A DNA stretch of 29,473 nucleotides from a virus. Shown piece after piece: positions 6,383-14,897 of the stretch. How positions within the stretch are numbered: position 1 is the stretch's first letter; the number at the start of each line of letters is the position of its first letter. The notes beneath the pieces are model-generated. The model was given only the letters and a program-made list of their open reading frames with translations, ran no database searches and was not told the origin of the DNA. The position numbers and the translations under genes are program-made. The DNA lies in IMG/VR virus record IMGVR_UViG_3300005860_000051, positions 1-29,473 of that record; one strand, 5' to 3'.

Positions 6383-8330
6383 ACAATTGGAACTTGCTTT
6401 TTTGCCTTTAAAAGAATGGAAATCAGAAGAGATTTTACAGGTTGTGAAAACTCAATATCTTGATGTTACTCAAGACACAAACCAAAAGAAACGAATTTGG
6501 CTAAACTTAATCAAGCTTTATCTCAATCAATACAAAAAATTAATCGCTGATGATATTTATTTGGGCTCTAATTTAGTATTCAATCAATTCCAAGAAACCT
6601 TTTCTGCAATAGACGGAGATCAAAGAAGAACAGTATTTGAAGCAAGAAACCCAGCAGACATTAAAGTAGTTAAATACACAAATGCAGTAGCAAATTTTGA
6701 TTTTGAAGAGATGCAATTAGGGAAAGTGATGAGAGGTTTAATTTGGGACGTTATCTTTTTTGGAACAGGAATTTTGGATGTTTCTTTATATGACAAAAAA
6801 AGAAAACTTTTGATAGCAAAGCCAGTAAACCCAATGCTCTTTTTCATTGACAAACAAGCAACTTGTATTGAAGAGGCAAGATACGCAGGAAGGTTTATTT
6901 ATAAAACTCCATACGAATTAAGACAGGATCCAAGAATAGATGAGAGCAAAGTAAAAGAATTGGTAGCAAGAAAAATAGGCTCTCAATCATACGAAAAACA
7001 GCAATTGGTAGATGAAGCAAAAAGAATTTTGATTGGAAATTTAAATTTCCAAGAACCTTTACATCCTCAAGCTTACGTTGAAATTTTGGAATGGTATTTG
7101 TATACAGGAGACGAATTATACGTTGTTTGGACAGACAATTCAGTAAGCATTCTCTTGGGATACCAAAAGGTAGATTACAGAGACGCAGGAGACAAAAAGA
7201 GCAAAATTCCTTTTGTTCCCTTTTACTACATCAAAACAAATTTGTCTTTTTGGGGTATAGGTTTGCCAGAGAAAATTGAAGATTTACACAGAGCAGATGT
7301 TATTTTGAAAAACTATCTTTTTCAAGGAATAAAGTTAGACGCAACTCCTACTTTCTTGTACAACTATGAAGCACTTATTAATCCAAGGCATTTATCAACA
7401 AAAGAGATGGGAAAATCAATACCAGTTAGAGGACATCCAGCAAATCAAGTTGTTCCCTTCCCAAAAACTAATGTAGTTTCAAACGATACTCTGGCTTTTA
7501 TGTCTTTAATTCAATCTGAAGCTTTAGGAATGGTGGGGCCAACAAGATTAGCAGGGGCTCTACTTGGGAAAACTTCTAAAAAAACAGCCACAGAATACGC
7601 TTTAAGAAAGGCAAAAGAAGACATTTTAATGAGCTCTTTAATGAGAAACATAATAGAAGGAGAAAAAGATTTTTGGTATCGATGGTTAAAAAGACATCAA
7701 AGATTTATGAGTGAAAACGATATAAAATTGGTAGAATTAACAGGTTTTCAAGGAGCAAAACAATTTTTAGAACTTAGAAAATCAGAATTTATTCCCCAAG
7801 TAGACCCCAAAATTACCATTGTTTCATCTTTGGAAGCAGAACCACAAAGAATTCTAAAAAGAAGAGATTTGGCAGAGAATTTACCAGTATTACCAAAAAT
7901 TGGCGGAAACGCAAGAGAAGCTTTAAGATATATACTCTTTTTAACAGATTTGAGCCCCGACCAAATAGAAGCCATTTTACCTCAAACACCACACGAATTT
8001 AAAGCAGAAAAAGAAAACGAAATTTTGAAATTAAACAAAGTGGTTCCAATTGATGAAGAAGATGACGATATACAACACATTTCGGTTCACATGAGAATTA
8101 GTTCAACAGAAGCAAGAGAACTTCACATTGCTTCCCATTTAGCAAATATGTTGAGAAAAGAAAAAGAAAAAAGATTAGCAGAAACAATGAAAAGAGCAGA
8201 AAAAGAAAATTTGTCAGAAGAAATTCCCGAAGCAGAAATGCCCACAAAAACGTCAGAAGATATCCTTAAACAGATTTTACAATCTCCCCAAGAAGGAGCA
8301 AAAAAATTAGGGAAAAGTGCAATCCCTTAA
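6336..8330 (+). CDS. Portal protein
   Basis: 664 residues from 6336; ATG 6351 in the same frame is an equally good start. The assignment rests on size, position directly after terL, and portal-like content: an N-terminal segment with repeated aromatic helices, a central EILEWYLYTGDELYVVW strand pair followed by FYYIKTNLSFWGIGLPEKIEDLHRADVILKN (the wing-to-stem pattern of podoviral portals), a helical stem around residues 430-460, and a Glu/Lys-rich C-terminus suited to a barrel. Twelve copies would form the DNA channel at the head vertex. Confidence 0.85.
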   Translation: MTFKNMNRETSIPLNRQLELAFLPLKEWKSEEILQVVKTQYLDVTQDTNQKKRIWLNLIKLYLNQYKKLIADDIYLGSNLVFNQFQETFSAIDGDQRRTVFEARNPADIKVVKYTNAVANFDFEEMQLGKVMRGLIWDVIFFGTGILDVSLYDKKRKLLIAKPVNPMLFFIDKQATCIEEARYAGRFIYKTPYELRQDPRIDESKVKELVARKIGSQSYEKQQLVDEAKRILIGNLNFQEPLHPQAYVEILEWYLYTGDELYVVWTDNSVSILLGYQKVDYRDAGDKKSKIPFVPFYYIKTNLSFWGIGLPEKIEDLHRADVILKNYLFQGIKLDATPTFLYNYEALINPRHLSTKEMGKSIPVRGHPANQVVPFPKTNVVSNDTLAFMSLIQSEALGMVGPTRLAGALLGKTSKKTATEYALRKAKEDILMSSLMRNIIEGEKDFWYRWLKRHQRFMSENDIKLVELTGFQGAKQFLELRKSEFIPQVDPKITIVSSLEAEPQRILKRRDLAENLPVLPKIGGNAREALRYILFLTDLSPDQIEAILPQTPHEFKAEKENEILKLNKVVPIDEEDDDIQHISVHMRISSTEARELHIASHLANMLRKEKEKRLAETMKRAEKENLSEEIPEAEMPTKTSEDILKQILQSPQEGAKKLGKSAIP

Positions 8331-8336
8331 AGGTCG
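8329..8336 (+). promoter_or_regulatory. AAAGGTCG box 8
   Basis: AAAGGTCG overlaps the portal TAA stop and ends 18 nt before the ATG at 8355. Confidence 0.65.
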
Positions 8337-8354
8337 AAAAACAAAAACAAAGCC

Positions 8355-8555
8355 ATGCCATTAACAGAAAAAGGAAAAGAGATACTCAAAAAATTCATAG
8401 AACAATACGGGGAAGAAGGAAAAAATATCTTTTATGCGAGTTTAGTTAAAGGAACAATACCAGACAAAGGAATTCACAAAAAAGGAACAGGAAAACTTGA
8501 AAAAGCCAAAAGAACTTATGCCAAAAGACACAAAAAGAAAAAGAAAAAGAAATAG
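8355..8555 (+). CDS. Small conserved phage head-module protein
   Basis: 66 residues. The start MPLTEKGKEILKKFIEQYG and the NIFYASLVKGTIPD segment are the recurring pattern of short proteins found next to portal genes in many phages ('MPLT.KGK...YG...FYAS..KGTI'). The tail is a long Lys run. It is probably a minor head component or DNA-binding protein; exact function is unknown. It ends in TAG, directly abutting the next ATG. Confidence 0.7.
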   Translation: MPLTEKGKEILKKFIEQYGEEGKNIFYASLVKGTIPDKGIHKKGTGKLEKAKRTYAKRHKKKKKKK

Positions 8556-8556
8556 T

Positions 8557-8865
8557 ATGGAAAATACCAAATTGGAATATTATTTTGGAAAAGAATTAGC
8601 AGAATACATTGGAAACGATATAGAAAGAGCAAGAGAATTAGTGAGAAGTTTTAGAGTGATTGAAAATAGTCCCGAATGGAGAATTTTAAAAGAGATTATC
8701 AAAAACACAAGAGAAAGAATAATTGACAACTTGAAATCTTCCTCTCTTGATTTTCAGATTTTGATTAGTTATAAAGAACAAATAGGAGCATTAGATTTTT
8801 TGTTGAACCTTCCATCAGAGTTGACAAAATTTCTTGAAATTGAAATAATTAGAAAAGAAGAATAA
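8557..8865 (+). CDS. Hypothetical helical protein in head module
   Basis: 102 residues from ATG 8557. The frame is open upstream to 8497, but that would overlap the preceding gene by 59 nt. All-helical and charged (NDIERARELVRSFRVIENSP...LKEIIKNTRERIIDNL). Not recognised. Position after the portal suggests a small head-assembly protein. The ATG begins one nt after the preceding TAG stop. Confidence 0.65.
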   Translation: MENTKLEYYFGKELAEYIGNDIERARELVRSFRVIENSPEWRILKEIIKNTRERIIDNLKSSSLDFQILISYKEQIGALDFLLNLPSELTKFLEIEIIRKEE

Positions 8866-8871
8866 AGGTCG
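8864..8871 (+). promoter_or_regulatory. AAAGGTCG box 9
   Basis: AAAGGTCG directly after a TAA stop, ending 18 nt before the ATG at 8890. Confidence 0.65.
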
Positions 8872-8889
8872 AAAAAAAATCAAAACATT

Positions 8890-9261
8890 ATGCCAAAAAG
8901 AAAAACAATCAAAGAAGATATAGAAACAGAAAAAAATATGGCAGAAGAAATAAGAAAAGAAGATTTACCAAAAAATGAAGAAAAAAAAGAAGAAGTAAGA
9001 TATCCCAGAATAATAGGAGGAATTTGTGAATTCTGTGGAAAACCAGCAAAAGAATGCAAGCATTACAAAGAGATGTTTGCACAAGGGAAATTTAGATGTT
9101 TGTGTGGAGGAAGCAACAATCCTTCTACGTTTAATCAATCAATTTACATGTATATACCAGAATGGAAAGCTTGGATTTGCAATTCAGAAGGATGCAGAAA
9201 ACACGTAGAATTGAGAGGTGGATATACTGACCCAAAAATTTTCAAATTTTATAATCCCTAA
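8890..9261 (+). CDS. Zinc-ribbon-like hypothetical protein
   Basis: 123 residues. A charged 40-residue N-terminus precedes a Cys-rich domain: CEFCGKPAKECKHYK, then RCLCGGSN, then WICNSEGCRKHVELRGG. The CxxC and C-x4-C pairs plus histidines fit a zinc ribbon or treble clef. The Pro/Gly-rich end forms a probable strand (DPKIFKFYNP). Located between portal and scaffold; a structural or nucleic-acid binding role is possible but unknown. Confidence 0.65.
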   Translation: MPKRKTIKEDIETEKNMAEEIRKEDLPKNEEKKEEVRYPRIIGGICEFCGKPAKECKHYKEMFAQGKFRCLCGGSNNPSTFNQSIYMYIPEWKAWICNSEGCRKHVELRGGYTDPKIFKFYNP

Positions 9262-9277
9262 ATTTGAAATTTAATTC

Positions 9278-9303
9278 CTCCTTACATTCCCCGATGTAAG
9301 GAG
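9278..9303 (+). promoter_or_regulatory. 10-bp perfect hairpin before the scaffold gene
   Basis: CTCCTTACAT, loop TCCCCG, ATGTAAGGAG: a perfect 10-bp stem in the leader of scaffold and capsid. The 3' arm contains AAGGAG, but 26 nt before the ATG, too far for ordinary Shine-Dalgarno use. It may end transcripts from upstream, protect the capsid mRNA 5' end after processing, or act as a control element. Confidence 0.55.
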
Positions 9304-9310
9304 CGTATAA

Positions 9311-9318
9311 AAAGGGCG
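9311..9318 (+). promoter_or_regulatory. Variant box AAAGGGCG
   Basis: AAAGGGCG, one mismatch to the AAAGGTCG box, 11 nt before the ATG at 9330. Shorter spacing than the others, so counted as a variant only. Confidence 0.35.
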
Positions 9319-9329
9319 TAAAAAAAACC

Positions 9330-9854
9330 ATGGAAGAAATAAAACAAACACAAGAACAACCAACAAATGAGATAGAAGAAAAAAACCAATTAGAACAAAG
9401 AATTGAGGAAAAAAGTCCAACAATAGAGGAAGTTGAGGGAAACGCAGTCAAACTTCTTCGAAAGAAATATGAGCAGGTTCTTAAAGAAAAAAAAGAATTA
9501 GAAGAAAAAATTACCTCTTTACAAGAAGTTGCCAGAATTGTCAATGTAGATGAAATACTAAACAAACTTGATAAACTTGAACTTGAGAATTTGATTTACA
9601 AAAAATTCCCAGAATTAAAAGATGAAACAGAAAACATAATGAAAGAAAAAAAAGAAGGAGAAAGTTGGGAAGATGCAATTTATAGATACATTGGCGAGAA
9701 AAAGGCAACTTCTAGAGAGGAAATGACTGGATTTTCTTTAGGGTCTGCTCAGACCCCAAGAATTGTAGCTGAACCCGACTTCCTCAAATTACCAAAAGAA
9801 GAACAAGAAAAAATAGCAAGAGAACTCTTCAAACAAATTTACGGAGTGGAATAA
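9330..9854 (+). CDS. Scaffolding protein
   Basis: 174 residues, very acidic and coiled-coil-forming (KYEQVLKEKKELEEKITSLQ), with a C-terminal amphipathic helix LPKEEQEKIARELFKQIYG. Glu/Lys-rich coiled-coil proteins encoded directly before the major capsid gene are the classical scaffolds; they guide prohead assembly and leave or are cleaved before DNA fills the head. No protease motif is seen in it. Confidence 0.8.
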   Translation: MEEIKQTQEQPTNEIEEKNQLEQRIEEKSPTIEEVEGNAVKLLRKKYEQVLKEKKELEEKITSLQEVARIVNVDEILNKLDKLELENLIYKKFPELKDETENIMKEKKEGESWEDAIYRYIGEKKATSREEMTGFSLGSAQTPRIVAEPDFLKLPKEEQEKIARELFKQIYGVE

Positions 9855-9878
9855 AGTTTACGAAGTAGGAAGTCTTTA

Positions 9879-9886
9879 AAAGGTCG
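9879..9886 (+). promoter_or_regulatory. AAAGGTCG box 10, capsid gene leader
   Basis: AAAGGTCG ends 20 nt before the major capsid ATG at 9907. Use of the box in front of what should be the most highly expressed gene argues that it supports efficient expression. Confidence 0.7.
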
Positions 9887-9906
9887 CATAAAAAAGGCTT
9901 CCTACA

Positions 9907-10851
9907 ATGGATATAACTACTACTCAAAATCTTGAACCCGCTAAAAAAGCGTTGGGTGATTATTTTGACACGAGAGTAATCGAAAGTTTGCAACCCCATC
10001 TCTATTTCGAACAATTTGGAACTGTTGAAATTGTTCCTGAAGGAAACTACACTTCAAGATTCTTCACCTTCAATCAGATTGCAACTGAAGCTGTAGTAGG
10101 ATTGACTGAAGGAACCGCTCCTACTTCAACTGCTGTTTCTGTTAATGCTATTGATGTAACTCCAACTCAGTATGGAATTAATGTTGAAATGACGGATTTG
10201 GTTGCTTTAACTTGTGTTTTTGATTTGGTAAAAGCTTCCCTCAATGAAGTTGGTAAAGCAATGGCAAGAAAGATTGATGAGGTTATTCAAACAGTTGTTA
10301 ATGCTGGTAGAAATGTAATTTTTCCTGCAGGTCGTTTCGCCAGGGATCAGCTTACTTCATCCGATAGAATTAGCGTTGACTTAATTTTTAAGGCAGTACA
10401 GATGTTAAGAACTTTCTCCGCACCTGAATTTCCTGGTGGAGGATACGCTTGTGTAATGCACCCAAGAGTAGCTTATGACTTAATGACCTCTGCTGGACCT
10501 GGAGCAAGTTATTGGGAGATGCACAAATACGCTCAACCTGAAAATCTCTTTCGTGGAGAGATTGGCTCAATTGCAGGAGCAAGAATTGTTCAATCTCCTA
10601 ATGTCAAGCCATTTTATACTGACCCTACGATTATTGTTTATCCGACTACTTTGATTGCTGCCGATGCTTACAGAATTTGTTACTGGTTGGGGAAAAAAGT
10701 AAACACTTACGTGTATCCTCCAGAAAGTGCTGTTTCTATTAGCAATCCATTAGGACAAAAGGGTTGGGTTGGTGCAAAGACAAACATTGGGGTTGCAAGA
10801 ACTCAAGAAGATAGATTGGTTAGAATTGAAACTGCAGCAAGTGTTTTGTAA
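9907..10851 (+). CDS. Major capsid protein (N4-gp56-like, HK97 fold)
   Basis: 314 residues. Family marks of the N4-gp56-type capsid proteins: N-terminal helix and PHLYFEQFGTV, GNYTSRFFTFNQ, the 'TEGTAPTSTAVSVNAIDVT' E-loop/strand region, YACVMHPRVAYDLM, and the C-terminal GEIGSIAGARIVQSPNVK. Several hundred copies form the icosahedral shell. Codon use is less A-biased than in its neighbours (for example more GCT/GGT/CCT), as expected for a highly expressed gene. It has a box 10 leader and a strong RNA hairpin after the stop. Confidence 0.92.
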   Translation: MDITTTQNLEPAKKALGDYFDTRVIESLQPHLYFEQFGTVEIVPEGNYTSRFFTFNQIATEAVVGLTEGTAPTSTAVSVNAIDVTPTQYGINVEMTDLVALTCVFDLVKASLNEVGKAMARKIDEVIQTVVNAGRNVIFPAGRFARDQLTSSDRISVDLIFKAVQMLRTFSAPEFPGGGYACVMHPRVAYDLMTSAGPGASYWEMHKYAQPENLFRGEIGSIAGARIVQSPNVKPFYTDPTIIVYPTTLIAADAYRICYWLGKKVNTYVYPPESAVSISNPLGQKGWVGAKTNIGVARTQEDRLVRIETAASVL

Positions 10852-10880
10852 TGAATAAATAGAACTTAAAAACCCTGATT

Positions 10881-10924
10881 GGGGGCTATGGGTAAGGGAG
10901 GGTATCCTTGTGGCCTCCGCCCCC
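10881..10924 (+). terminator. Structured RNA after the capsid gene
   Basis: GGGGGC (10881-10886) pairs with GCCCCC (10919-10924), and GGAGG (10897-10901) with CCTCC (10914-10918), which stack directly on the 3' side and leave a 10-nt bulge on the 5' side. No T-run follows. It could be a partial terminator or a 3' stabiliser that sets the capsid mRNA level relative to tail genes. Confidence 0.5.
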
Positions 10925-10940
10925 ACATACTTTAACTACA

Positions 10941-11615
10941 ATGCAACTTTCAACAATCTTTGAAAAAACAAGAAAAATAACCAATACGAATTCAACAACT
11001 TTACCAGATGTTGAACTTTTATCTCTTACCAATGAGACTTATTTAGATATTCAAAGAGCTTTGGCTAATGAAGAAATAGAATTGTTTGGTACCATCAAGA
11101 AAACAGATTTGATAGCAGGACAAGCAAACTATGCTTTACCAAGTGATTTGTTAACTATTTTAAGATTAGAAATTAACTATGATGACCCAACTGATGAAAG
11201 TAAATGGAAGAAAATAGAACAGGCAGATTTGGGAAATCTACCTTATGAATGGTATGAATTATTAAAAAAACAACCCAAAACAAAACCATTGATGGATTTA
11301 TTTGGGGGACAAGTTTTTATTTTCCCAAGACCAGAAGAAAATAAAGCAAGTGGATTAAGAATTTGGTATATTGCTAAACAACCAGAATTTACTTCTACCT
11401 CAGATGAAATCCCTCCAATTTTGGATTCTTACTATGATGTTTTTGTTTATGGAAATGCTTTTAGGTATTTAGAACAAATAGGACATCCAGACGCTAACAG
11501 AAAATTTGAGTTATACCAGTTTTATTTAAAGAAAATGATTGAAGATTTAAAGGTAGAGATAATAGAGCCAATTAAAATGAAAAGCATTGATTATTTTAAC
11601 AAGGGTTGGCTTTAA
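10941..11615 (+). CDS. Head-tail adaptor (connector) protein
   Basis: 224 residues from ATG 10941; the upstream in-frame extension to a TTG at 10908 runs through the GC hairpin and is not credible. Helical N-terminus (MQLSTIFEKTRKITNTNS...LLSLTNETYLDIQRAL), then beta-rich GQANYALPSDLLTILRLEI and FGGQVFIFPRPEE, then SGLRIWYIAKQP and DVFVYGNAFRYLEQIGHPDANRKFELY. This order (helical bundle, ALP-x-D-L, 'W-Y', 'Y-x-A-x-x-Y-L-x-x-x-G') is typical of podoviral adaptor proteins that ring the portal and attach the tail. Confidence 0.7.
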   Translation: MQLSTIFEKTRKITNTNSTTLPDVELLSLTNETYLDIQRALANEEIELFGTIKKTDLIAGQANYALPSDLLTILRLEINYDDPTDESKWKKIEQADLGNLPYEWYELLKKQPKTKPLMDLFGGQVFIFPRPEENKASGLRIWYIAKQPEFTSTSDEIPPILDSYYDVFVYGNAFRYLEQIGHPDANRKFELYQFYLKKMIEDLKVEIIEPIKMKSIDYFNKGWL

Positions 11616-11621
11616 TAAACT

Positions 11622-12800
11622 ATGTCAGCAGATGCAGTCAAAAATTTTTGTAAAGTAGAGGTTTTGGGATACTACGGAAAAACTGAAACTTCTATTATTT
11701 TAAAAACAGGAGAAGGAGCAAAATTACCTTCGCCTCCTTTTAATTTGGTTTGGTGGAATGCTACTGATTATCAAGACCCCACTGATGATCCATACAGAGA
11801 AATTGTAAGAGTGATTTCTATTAATGGCGATATTATTACAGTTTTGAGGGGACAAGAAGATACAAGCCCTCAACCTCATAATATTTCTGGAAAAGTTTAT
11901 AAGATGATGAGGGCTATAACTGCCAAAGATTATAATGACTTACAAAATATTGATGTTTATAAAGATGGTGTTTTAATTGCCTCAAGACCAAAAATAGATT
12001 TTAGGGGCGTAGAAGTTTCAGATGATAGTTTAAACAATAAAGTAAATGTTTTTTTAACTGGTAATTTTGCTGTCAGAGCAACAAATCCTCCTTCTTTGCA
12101 ATTATATGTTTCAAAAGGACAAGTAAATATTGGAGGGGCTTATGTATTTTTTAGTGGTGGTTATTCTCCTTCTTTTACGATTCCTGCTAATTATCCCAGA
12201 ATTGATTTACTTTGTTTGAATTCCAGTGGTAATTTAGAAATAGTTCAAGGAACAGAAAGTGCCACTCCTACAGCTCCTAGTTATCCATATGGTAAATTTG
12301 TAATTTGCGAAGTTTATAATAGACCAAATCAAACTTGTATTAAAGATAGTGATGACGGAACTAATGGGTATATTTATAGGGATGTGAGAGCGTTTAATTA
12401 TAGAGTATTCTTTTCCAAAACTATACCCTCCGAGACTTTGCAACACGCAAATGATGCCGAAGTATCAACGGTTTCAACTAATATGGTTAAATTAAAAGAA
12501 ATTAAAGTAAATAATGGTTACTTAGAAAAAATAAGAATTAAGTTTGATATGTGTATAGAGAGCTCTTCATACGTGGCTTATGGACAAATTTATAAAAATG
12601 GAACACCAATAGGAAATCTCTGGTCAACGACTAGTACTTCTTATGTAACTTTTGTTGAAGATTTGGGTCCCTTTCAAGCGGGTGATTTAATTCAACTATA
12701 CGGACGTTCTAACTATACTTATCGGTCTGCTTATTTTAGAAATTTTAGAATATATTTCGATGAGGTATTTCTATCATCAGGTTTTATCAATTTACTTTAG
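11622..12800 (+). CDS. Tail fibre / receptor-binding protein
   Basis: 392 residues. The N-terminal domain (EVLGYYGKTETSIILKTGEG, PPFNLVWWNATDYQDPTDDP, EIVRVISINGDIITVLRGQE) is the attachment domain found at the start of many tail fibre proteins. The middle is beta-rich and Gly/Ser-rich. The end (SYVAYGQIYKNGTPIG, SYVTFVEDLGPFQAGDLIQLYGRS) looks like a jelly-roll tip for receptor contact. It ends in TAG; the frame stays open beyond the stop through the next small ORF (see that entry), so a read-through form is possible. Confidence 0.75.
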   Translation: MSADAVKNFCKVEVLGYYGKTETSIILKTGEGAKLPSPPFNLVWWNATDYQDPTDDPYREIVRVISINGDIITVLRGQEDTSPQPHNISGKVYKMMRAITAKDYNDLQNIDVYKDGVLIASRPKIDFRGVEVSDDSLNNKVNVFLTGNFAVRATNPPSLQLYVSKGQVNIGGAYVFFSGGYSPSFTIPANYPRIDLLCLNSSGNLEIVQGTESATPTAPSYPYGKFVICEVYNRPNQTCIKDSDDGTNGYIYRDVRAFNYRVFFSKTIPSETLQHANDAEVSTVSTNMVKLKEIKVNNGYLEKIRIKFDMCIESSSYVAYGQIYKNGTPIGNLWSTTSTSYVTFVEDLGPFQAGDLIQLYGRSNYTYRSAYFRNFRIYFDEVFLSSGFINLL

Positions 12801-12812
12801 TCACATAATTCT

Positions 12813-12998
12813 ATGCTTTCTACTATTTCATCACAACCAATAGCGGGAGCATATCAAGATACAAAGGGCAGGAGAATAACAAAGTTAGAATGGCAAGAGG
12901 AAGCAAAACCAACAACGATTTGGCAAAGTGATTTATCAAAACCAACAACTTCTTGGCAATCAGATTTAGAAAAACCTACTATCAATTGGCAAGAATAA
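12813..12998 (+). CDS. Small repeat protein or fibre extension
   Basis: 61 residues with three tandem 11-residue repeats: KPTTIWQSDLS, KPTTSWQSDLE, KPTINWQE. It lies in the same frame as the tail fibre gene, separated only by one TAG and four sense codons. It has no Shine-Dalgarno site and no AAAGGTCG box. Either it starts at its own ATG by reinitiation, or it is a C-terminal extension made by TAG read-through. Tryptophan-bearing repeats suggest a structural decoration or attachment role. Confidence 0.5.
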   Translation: MLSTISSQPIAGAYQDTKGRRITKLEWQEEAKPTTIWQSDLSKPTTSWQSDLEKPTINWQE

Positions 12999-12999
12999 T

Positions 13000-13320
13000 A
13001 TGTCAGAACAAGAAGAAAAACAAAAACAATTATCAATTCAAAGAAGAAAACCACGTGGTGGAATTGAATTCCCATTAGATTGGGAAGATATTTCGGCAAT
13101 TAAGTCTTCATTTGTTGGTTGTTATATTGTAAATTTAGTTAATGGTTCAGCAACTATTTATGATACTAAAGTTCAAGCAACATCAGTAGCAATTGCCACA
13201 CATAGAGTTTTTAATGGAACAATAGGAGTTTTATCTGCTTATTGTGATAATGGAAGAGTTACCATTATTTCTTCGTCTTCATCAGATAATAGTCAAGTAA
13301 ATCTTATTGTAATCTACTAA
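13000..13320 (+). CDS. Hypothetical beta-rich tail protein
   Basis: 106 residues. A basic Gln/Lys-rich N-terminus is followed by a compact beta-rich domain (GCYIVNLVNGSATIYDTKVQ, VAIATHRVFNGTIGVLSAYC, GRVTIISSSSSDN). This resembles short phage head- or tail-decoration proteins but is not diagnostic. Start is one nt after the preceding TAA and the stop is one nt before the next ATG, a tightly packed structural operon. Confidence 0.6.
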   Translation: MSEQEEKQKQLSIQRRKPRGGIEFPLDWEDISAIKSSFVGCYIVNLVNGSATIYDTKVQATSVAIATHRVFNGTIGVLSAYCDNGRVTIISSSSSDNSQVNLIVIY

Positions 13321-13321
13321 T

Positions 13322-14896
13322 ATGCCGAAAAAGAAAAAACAAGCAACATTTATAAAGGAAGCAAAAAAGACAGCAAAATCTACTGGTGGAGCTATTGTTT
13401 TGGAAAATTTTTCATTTAGTACGCTTTTTAGAAGAGAAACAAATACAACTGATTATTTGCACTATTTAATTGCTTCACCTACTTTTCTTTTTAAAGATGT
13501 AGATTTTTCTCAAATAACAGATATGGGAGATGTTGCTTATCCTTTACTTTGTCAATTGCCAAAAACAGATTTGTCTTTAACTTCTAATATTGGTTATCCT
13601 ACTGCTACTTATTTACCATCAAACTATAATGACGAAAGAATTTTATATTGTGCTTTTTCAAAAGGTAAGGTTTTGGCTTTAAAGAAATCAGGAATAGCAA
13701 GGGACTTGGGAACTCCTTTGTCTAATCCATCTTTACCAAATGATACCTCATTGGCTACTTTTACTGGAAATCTCTTTTTTGTTAATCCTTCTTCAACTTC
13801 AGTTTATTATATTTCAGAAACTACAACAGGAACCACTTGGAATTCTTTATCGGGATTTAATTCTCCAAAGTTTGCTGTGCCATTTTCAGTTTATCTTTAT
13901 ATTGCCGATAAAAGTTCATCATCGGCTCCAAATAGACAAAATATCAAAGTTTACGGAACATCTCTTACTTTAACAGGAACTTTTGATTTAGGAACTAATT
14001 GGGACATAATAGATATTGGGAATAATAACAACAAATTTTTGGTTATTGTTGCTAATCCAGTTGGAGTAAAAGCAAATCAATATCTCTTTTATTGGGATGG
14101 CTCTTATCAAAACAGATATTTTCATGCTGTTAAATTACCAGGACTTTATTTGGGAAGTTTATCATTCCAGGGAACTTATTTAGTATTTTTGCAAATTGGA
14201 AACAATATGAAAGTTTACGAAATTTCTGGATATGCTTTAAAATACATTGATACTTTTCCAAATACTTCTGTTAATACTACCCTTTTGCCTTCTGCTCGCT
14301 TTTCTACTTACGGGAATTATATTTTCTTCATAACAAAGAAAAAAGATGTAGACGCTAATGTTTTGGTTGCTTACAATCCAATAGAAAGAGAAGTTTTGAC
14401 TTTTTATCTTGACAATTCAAGCAAAAATTTCATTCAGAATGTAGCAGTTTTAGATGGACAAGGGGCTTTGAGGGTTTTTTATAATGATACCACACCAGAT
14501 AAGATTTCACAAATTCTTTTAATTCCAGAAGTGTCTCTTGACTATTATATTCAAAATTATTCTAATCCATTTCAAGAGGTATCTTTAAATTATGTTTCAA
14601 ATGTGATAAACTTAGTAAGAAGGAGTAGAATTGATAAAGTAGAAGTTTTTTACGGAACAAAACCACAAAATTCAAATCAGGGAATAATAATTGAGATAAC
14701 GGGAATAGATAGTAGATTAAATCAATCAAAGACTATAACGCTGGAAATAGACAATCAAAAGCAAGATTATTATTGGTTATTTTCACAGGTAGGTATTATA
14801 GGGGACAAATTTCAATTTAAGATAAAATTTAAGACAGATGGCAATTTTAAAGGCAATTTAAAAAGGTTGATTGTTTATTACACATACATTGATTAA
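13322..14896 (+). CDS. Tail hub/tube protein with beta-propeller-like repeats
   Basis: 524 residues, beta-rich throughout. Repeated blade-like segments, for example TFTGNLFFVNPSSTSVYYIS, FSVYLYIADKSSSSAPN, NKFLVIVANPV, QGTYLVFLQIGNNMKVYEIS and YGNYIFFITKKKD, each end in a hydrophobic strand plus a short turn. Such propellers form part of podoviral tail hubs and stabilisation proteins (T7 gp12-like in general role). C-terminal part switches to a different beta domain (IIIEITGIDSRLNQSKTITLE). No enzyme motif seen. Function inferred from position and fold pattern. Confidence 0.6.
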   Translation: MPKKKKQATFIKEAKKTAKSTGGAIVLENFSFSTLFRRETNTTDYLHYLIASPTFLFKDVDFSQITDMGDVAYPLLCQLPKTDLSLTSNIGYPTATYLPSNYNDERILYCAFSKGKVLALKKSGIARDLGTPLSNPSLPNDTSLATFTGNLFFVNPSSTSVYYISETTTGTTWNSLSGFNSPKFAVPFSVYLYIADKSSSSAPNRQNIKVYGTSLTLTGTFDLGTNWDIIDIGNNNNKFLVIVANPVGVKANQYLFYWDGSYQNRYFHAVKLPGLYLGSLSFQGTYLVFLQIGNNMKVYEISGYALKYIDTFPNTSVNTTLLPSARFSTYGNYIFFITKKKDVDANVLVAYNPIEREVLTFYLDNSSKNFIQNVAVLDGQGALRVFYNDTTPDKISQILLIPEVSLDYYIQNYSNPFQEVSLNYVSNVINLVRRSRIDKVEVFYGTKPQNSNQGIIIEITGIDSRLNQSKTITLEIDNQKQDYYWLFSQVGIIGDKFQFKIKFKTDGNFKGNLKRLIVYYTYID

Positions 14897-14897
14897 A

